A stretch of 42,388 nucleotides of DNA from Streptomyces malaysiensis subsp. samsunensis (GTDB lineage: Bacteria > Actinomycetota > Actinomycetes > Streptomycetales > Streptomycetaceae), in contig NZ_JANIIC010000075.1 in NCBI RefSeq assembly GCF_024519315.1, positions 1-42,388 of the forward strand. Reading direction: 5' to 3'. The notes under the pieces are model-generated. The model worked only from the letters and a program-made list of their open reading frames with translations, was not told where the DNA came from and searched no databases. Below are positions 40,968 through 42,388 of the stretch, piece after piece. The position numbers and the translations under genes were made by a program. Within the stretch, counting starts at the first letter, position 1. Each line of letters starts with the position of its first letter.

Positions 40968-41846
40968 TCACCGTCCGGTCGGCGCGGCGGGGGCGCCGCG
41001 CAGGATGGAGTTGCCCTCGTGGGTGGCGGTGGTGGCGGTGTCCTCGACGTCGAGGTCCAGTTCGAGGCGGCCGCTGAGCCCGTAGAACGCGACCGGGTTG
41101 CGCCACAGCACCTGGTCGACGTCGTCCTCGGTGAAGCCCTCGGCGCGCATCAGGTCGCCGACCTTGCGGGTCTTGAGCGGATCGCTCCTGCCCCAGTCGG
41201 CGGCCGAGTTGACCAGGACCCGCTCGGTCCCGTACGCGCGGAGGATCGCGACCATCCGCCGCTCGTCCATCTTGGTGTCCGGGTAGACCGAGAAGCCCAG
41301 CCAGCAGCCGCTGTCCCTGGCCTCCTCGACGGTGGTCTCGTTGAGGTGGTCCACCAGGACGCGGTCCAGGGGCAGCGCGGACTCCTTCACCACGTCGAGG
41401 GTGCGGCGCAGCCCGGCCAGCTTGTCCCGGTGCGGGGTGTGGACGAGCGCGGGCAGACCGTGGTCGGCGGCCAGTTGGAGCTGGGTGGCCAGGGCGGTGT
41501 CCTCGGCCGGGGTCATCGAGTCGTAGCCGATCTCGCCCACGGCCACGACGCCGTCCTTGACGAGATAGCGCTCCAGCTCCTCCAGGACGGGGACGCAGCG
41601 CGGGTCGTTGGCCTCCTTGGGGTTGAGCGCGAGGGTGCAGTGGTGGGCGATGCCGTGCTGGGCGGCCCGGAAGGGCTCCCAGCCGAGGAGGGCGTCGAAG
41701 TAGTCGTAGAAGCTGGCGGGCGAGGTGCGGGGCTGCCCGAGCCAGAAGGACGGCTCGACCACGGCGCGCACCCCCGCCGCGTACATGGCCTCGTAGTCGT
41801 CGGTGGTGCGGGAGGTCATATGGATGTGGGGGTCGAAGATGCGCAT
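40968..41846 (-). CDS. eboB: TatD-like metal-dependent hydrolase, ebo operon
   Basis: 292 residues. An amidohydrolase-type barrel: the HxH metal motif is in FDPHIHM (His7, His9), followed by GEIGYDSM (glutamate ligand), LVHTPHRDKL (histidine) and LVDHLNETT (histidine), ending with NSAADWG carrying the catalytic aspartate. TatD-type proteins are deoxyribonucleases or other phosphoester or amide hydrolases; in ebo operons a TatD-like member is conserved with unknown substrate. Its ATG overlaps the EboA stop as TGATG, implying tight coupling. The symbol follows the published ebo order as I remember it and should be treated as tentative. Confidence 0.8.
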   Translation of the reverse strand: MRIFDPHIHMTSRTTDDYEAMYAAGVRAVVEPSFWLGQPRTSPASFYDYFDALLGWEPFRAAQHGIAHHCTLALNPKEANDPRCVPVLEELERYLVKDGVVAVGEIGYDSMTPAEDTALATQLQLAADHGLPALVHTPHRDKLAGLRRTLDVVKESALPLDRVLVDHLNETTVEEARDSGCWLGFSVYPDTKMDERRMVAILRAYGTERVLVNSAADWGRSDPLKTRKVGDLMRAEGFTEDDVDQVLWRNPVAFYGLSGRLELDLDVEDTATTATHEGNSILRGAPAAPTGR

Positions 41847-42388
41847 CAGGACTCCTCACGGGTCAGGTCGCGGGCCAGGGCCAGTACGCGGTCCAGATCG
41901 CCGGGGACGGGGCGGCCGGCGGCGGTGCGCTCGCGGGCGTAGTCGGTGAGCATGCGGGCCAGCTCGCCGTCCCCGCGCGCCCTGCGCTCCCACTGCGCGA
42001 CGGCGCTGAGGGGCACCCCGGTGAACAGGCACTTGAGCACGGCCTGCCGCCAGCTGTGCGGCGGGAGGTGGCGGGCGGCGTACGGGCCGACGGCGGCGGC
42101 CACCAGCCGGGTGTCATTGGTCCGCAGGGCGTCCTCGACGAGCGGGACGGCGTCGGGGCCGGTGAAGAGGGCGAGGTGCGGGAGCGCGCGCAGCACGGCC
42201 CGGCGCTCGGCGCCGGTGCCGTGCGCGTACAGCCTCGCGGCCGTCCGCGCGTCCGCGTCGGCGGCATGGAGGATGAGGATGCGGGCGGCGTCGGGGAGGT
42301 CGTGGGGGTCGAGGTCTTCGGCGGGGGTGGCCGTCTCGGCGGGGGGGGGCGGTCCGGCGGGGGGGGGGGGGGAGGAGGCCCCCCCCCC
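41846..42388 (-). CDS. eboA: EboA domain protein, 5' end cut by window
   Basis: Partial; the frame is open to the last base. The supportable sequence starts around LPDAARILILHAADADARTA, continues with ERRAVLRALPHLALFTGPDA, CLFTGVPLSAV, and ends with a helical tail. The helical HEAT-like pattern and the position before the TatD-like gene and EboE fit EboA. The last 50 bases of the window, which would encode the N-terminal side, are G/C homopolymers and translate to polyproline, so they should not be trusted. Start and full length are unknown. Confidence 0.7.
   Translation of the reverse strand, partial: GGGASSPPPPAGPPPPAETATPAEDLDPHDLPDAARILILHAADADARTAARLYAHGTGAERRAVLRALPHLALFTGPDAVPLVEDALRTNDTRLVAAAVGPYAARHLPPHSWRQAVLKCLFTGVPLSAVAQWERRARGDGELARMLTDYARERTAAGRPVPGDLDRVLALARDLTREES

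Overview
The base composition (high G+C, third codon positions almost all G or C), GTG starts, Streptomyces-type families (DUF317, DUF2637, Replic_Relax) and a class II tRNA-Leu point to a Streptomyces chromosome or a close relative. The window has two parts that meet at a tRNA-Leu(GAG) gene at 26165-26249. Functions are assigned from motifs and remembered families only; no database search was run.

Part 1 (1 to about 26200) looks like most of an integrative, conjugation-type mobile element whose left end lies outside the window. A rightward block (327-6635) begins with a MoxR-type AAA+ ATPase and a protein that joins an HEAAH metallopeptidase-like region to a VWA/MIDAS domain. It continues with a small coupled ORF, a DUF317 protein and three small unknown proteins. 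The ATPase operon and the DUF317 operon share a duplicated 100-bp promoter/operator region with identical internal spacing. After strong hairpins come a leftward SpoIIE/PP2C-type phosphatase (6878-8731) and a small membrane protein. A long leftward operon (20578 down to 9233), mostly joined by ATGA/GTGA overlaps, encodes a Gram-positive type IV secretion machine: VirB2-like pilin, TrbL/VirB6-like channel protein, PrgI/VirB3-like protein, VirB4 ATPase, VirD4-type coupling protein, Replic_Relax protein, transglycosylase-NlpC/P60 hydrolase, DUF2637 membrane protein and a double winged-helix regulator. No textbook relaxase is visible. Next come a sigma-like regulator, a small membrane protein, a DNA methyltransferase with a paralogous partner lacking the catalytic motifs, and a large serine recombinase. 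The recombinase is interrupted by one in-frame TGA, and its frame would otherwise run into the antisense strand of the tRNA-Leu gene.

Part 2 (26250-42388) reads as chromosomal metabolism. It holds an aldehyde dehydrogenase, a 17-bp tandem repeat array and a second-copy type SucCD pair. Diverging from SucCD is an oxalate-type operon: TPP enzyme (oxalyl-CoA decarboxylase-like), formyl-CoA transferase (Frc) and an ADP-forming acyl-CoA ligase, then an OFA-family antiporter flanked by inverted 84-bp repeats. The simplest model is oxalate uptake, activation to oxalyl-CoA by Frc, decarboxylation to formyl-CoA, and export of formate, with the ligases as accessory CoA-thioester enzymes. The divergent promoter carries a dyad that could be a shared operator.

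The right end is a leftward ebo-type metabolite-traffic operon: EboA (cut by the window end), TatD-like hydrolase, EboE, alkaline-phosphatase-superfamily protein and a Tat-exported sugar-phosphate-isomerase-like protein. The last 50 bases are implausible G/C homopolymers and probably mark a poor contig end.
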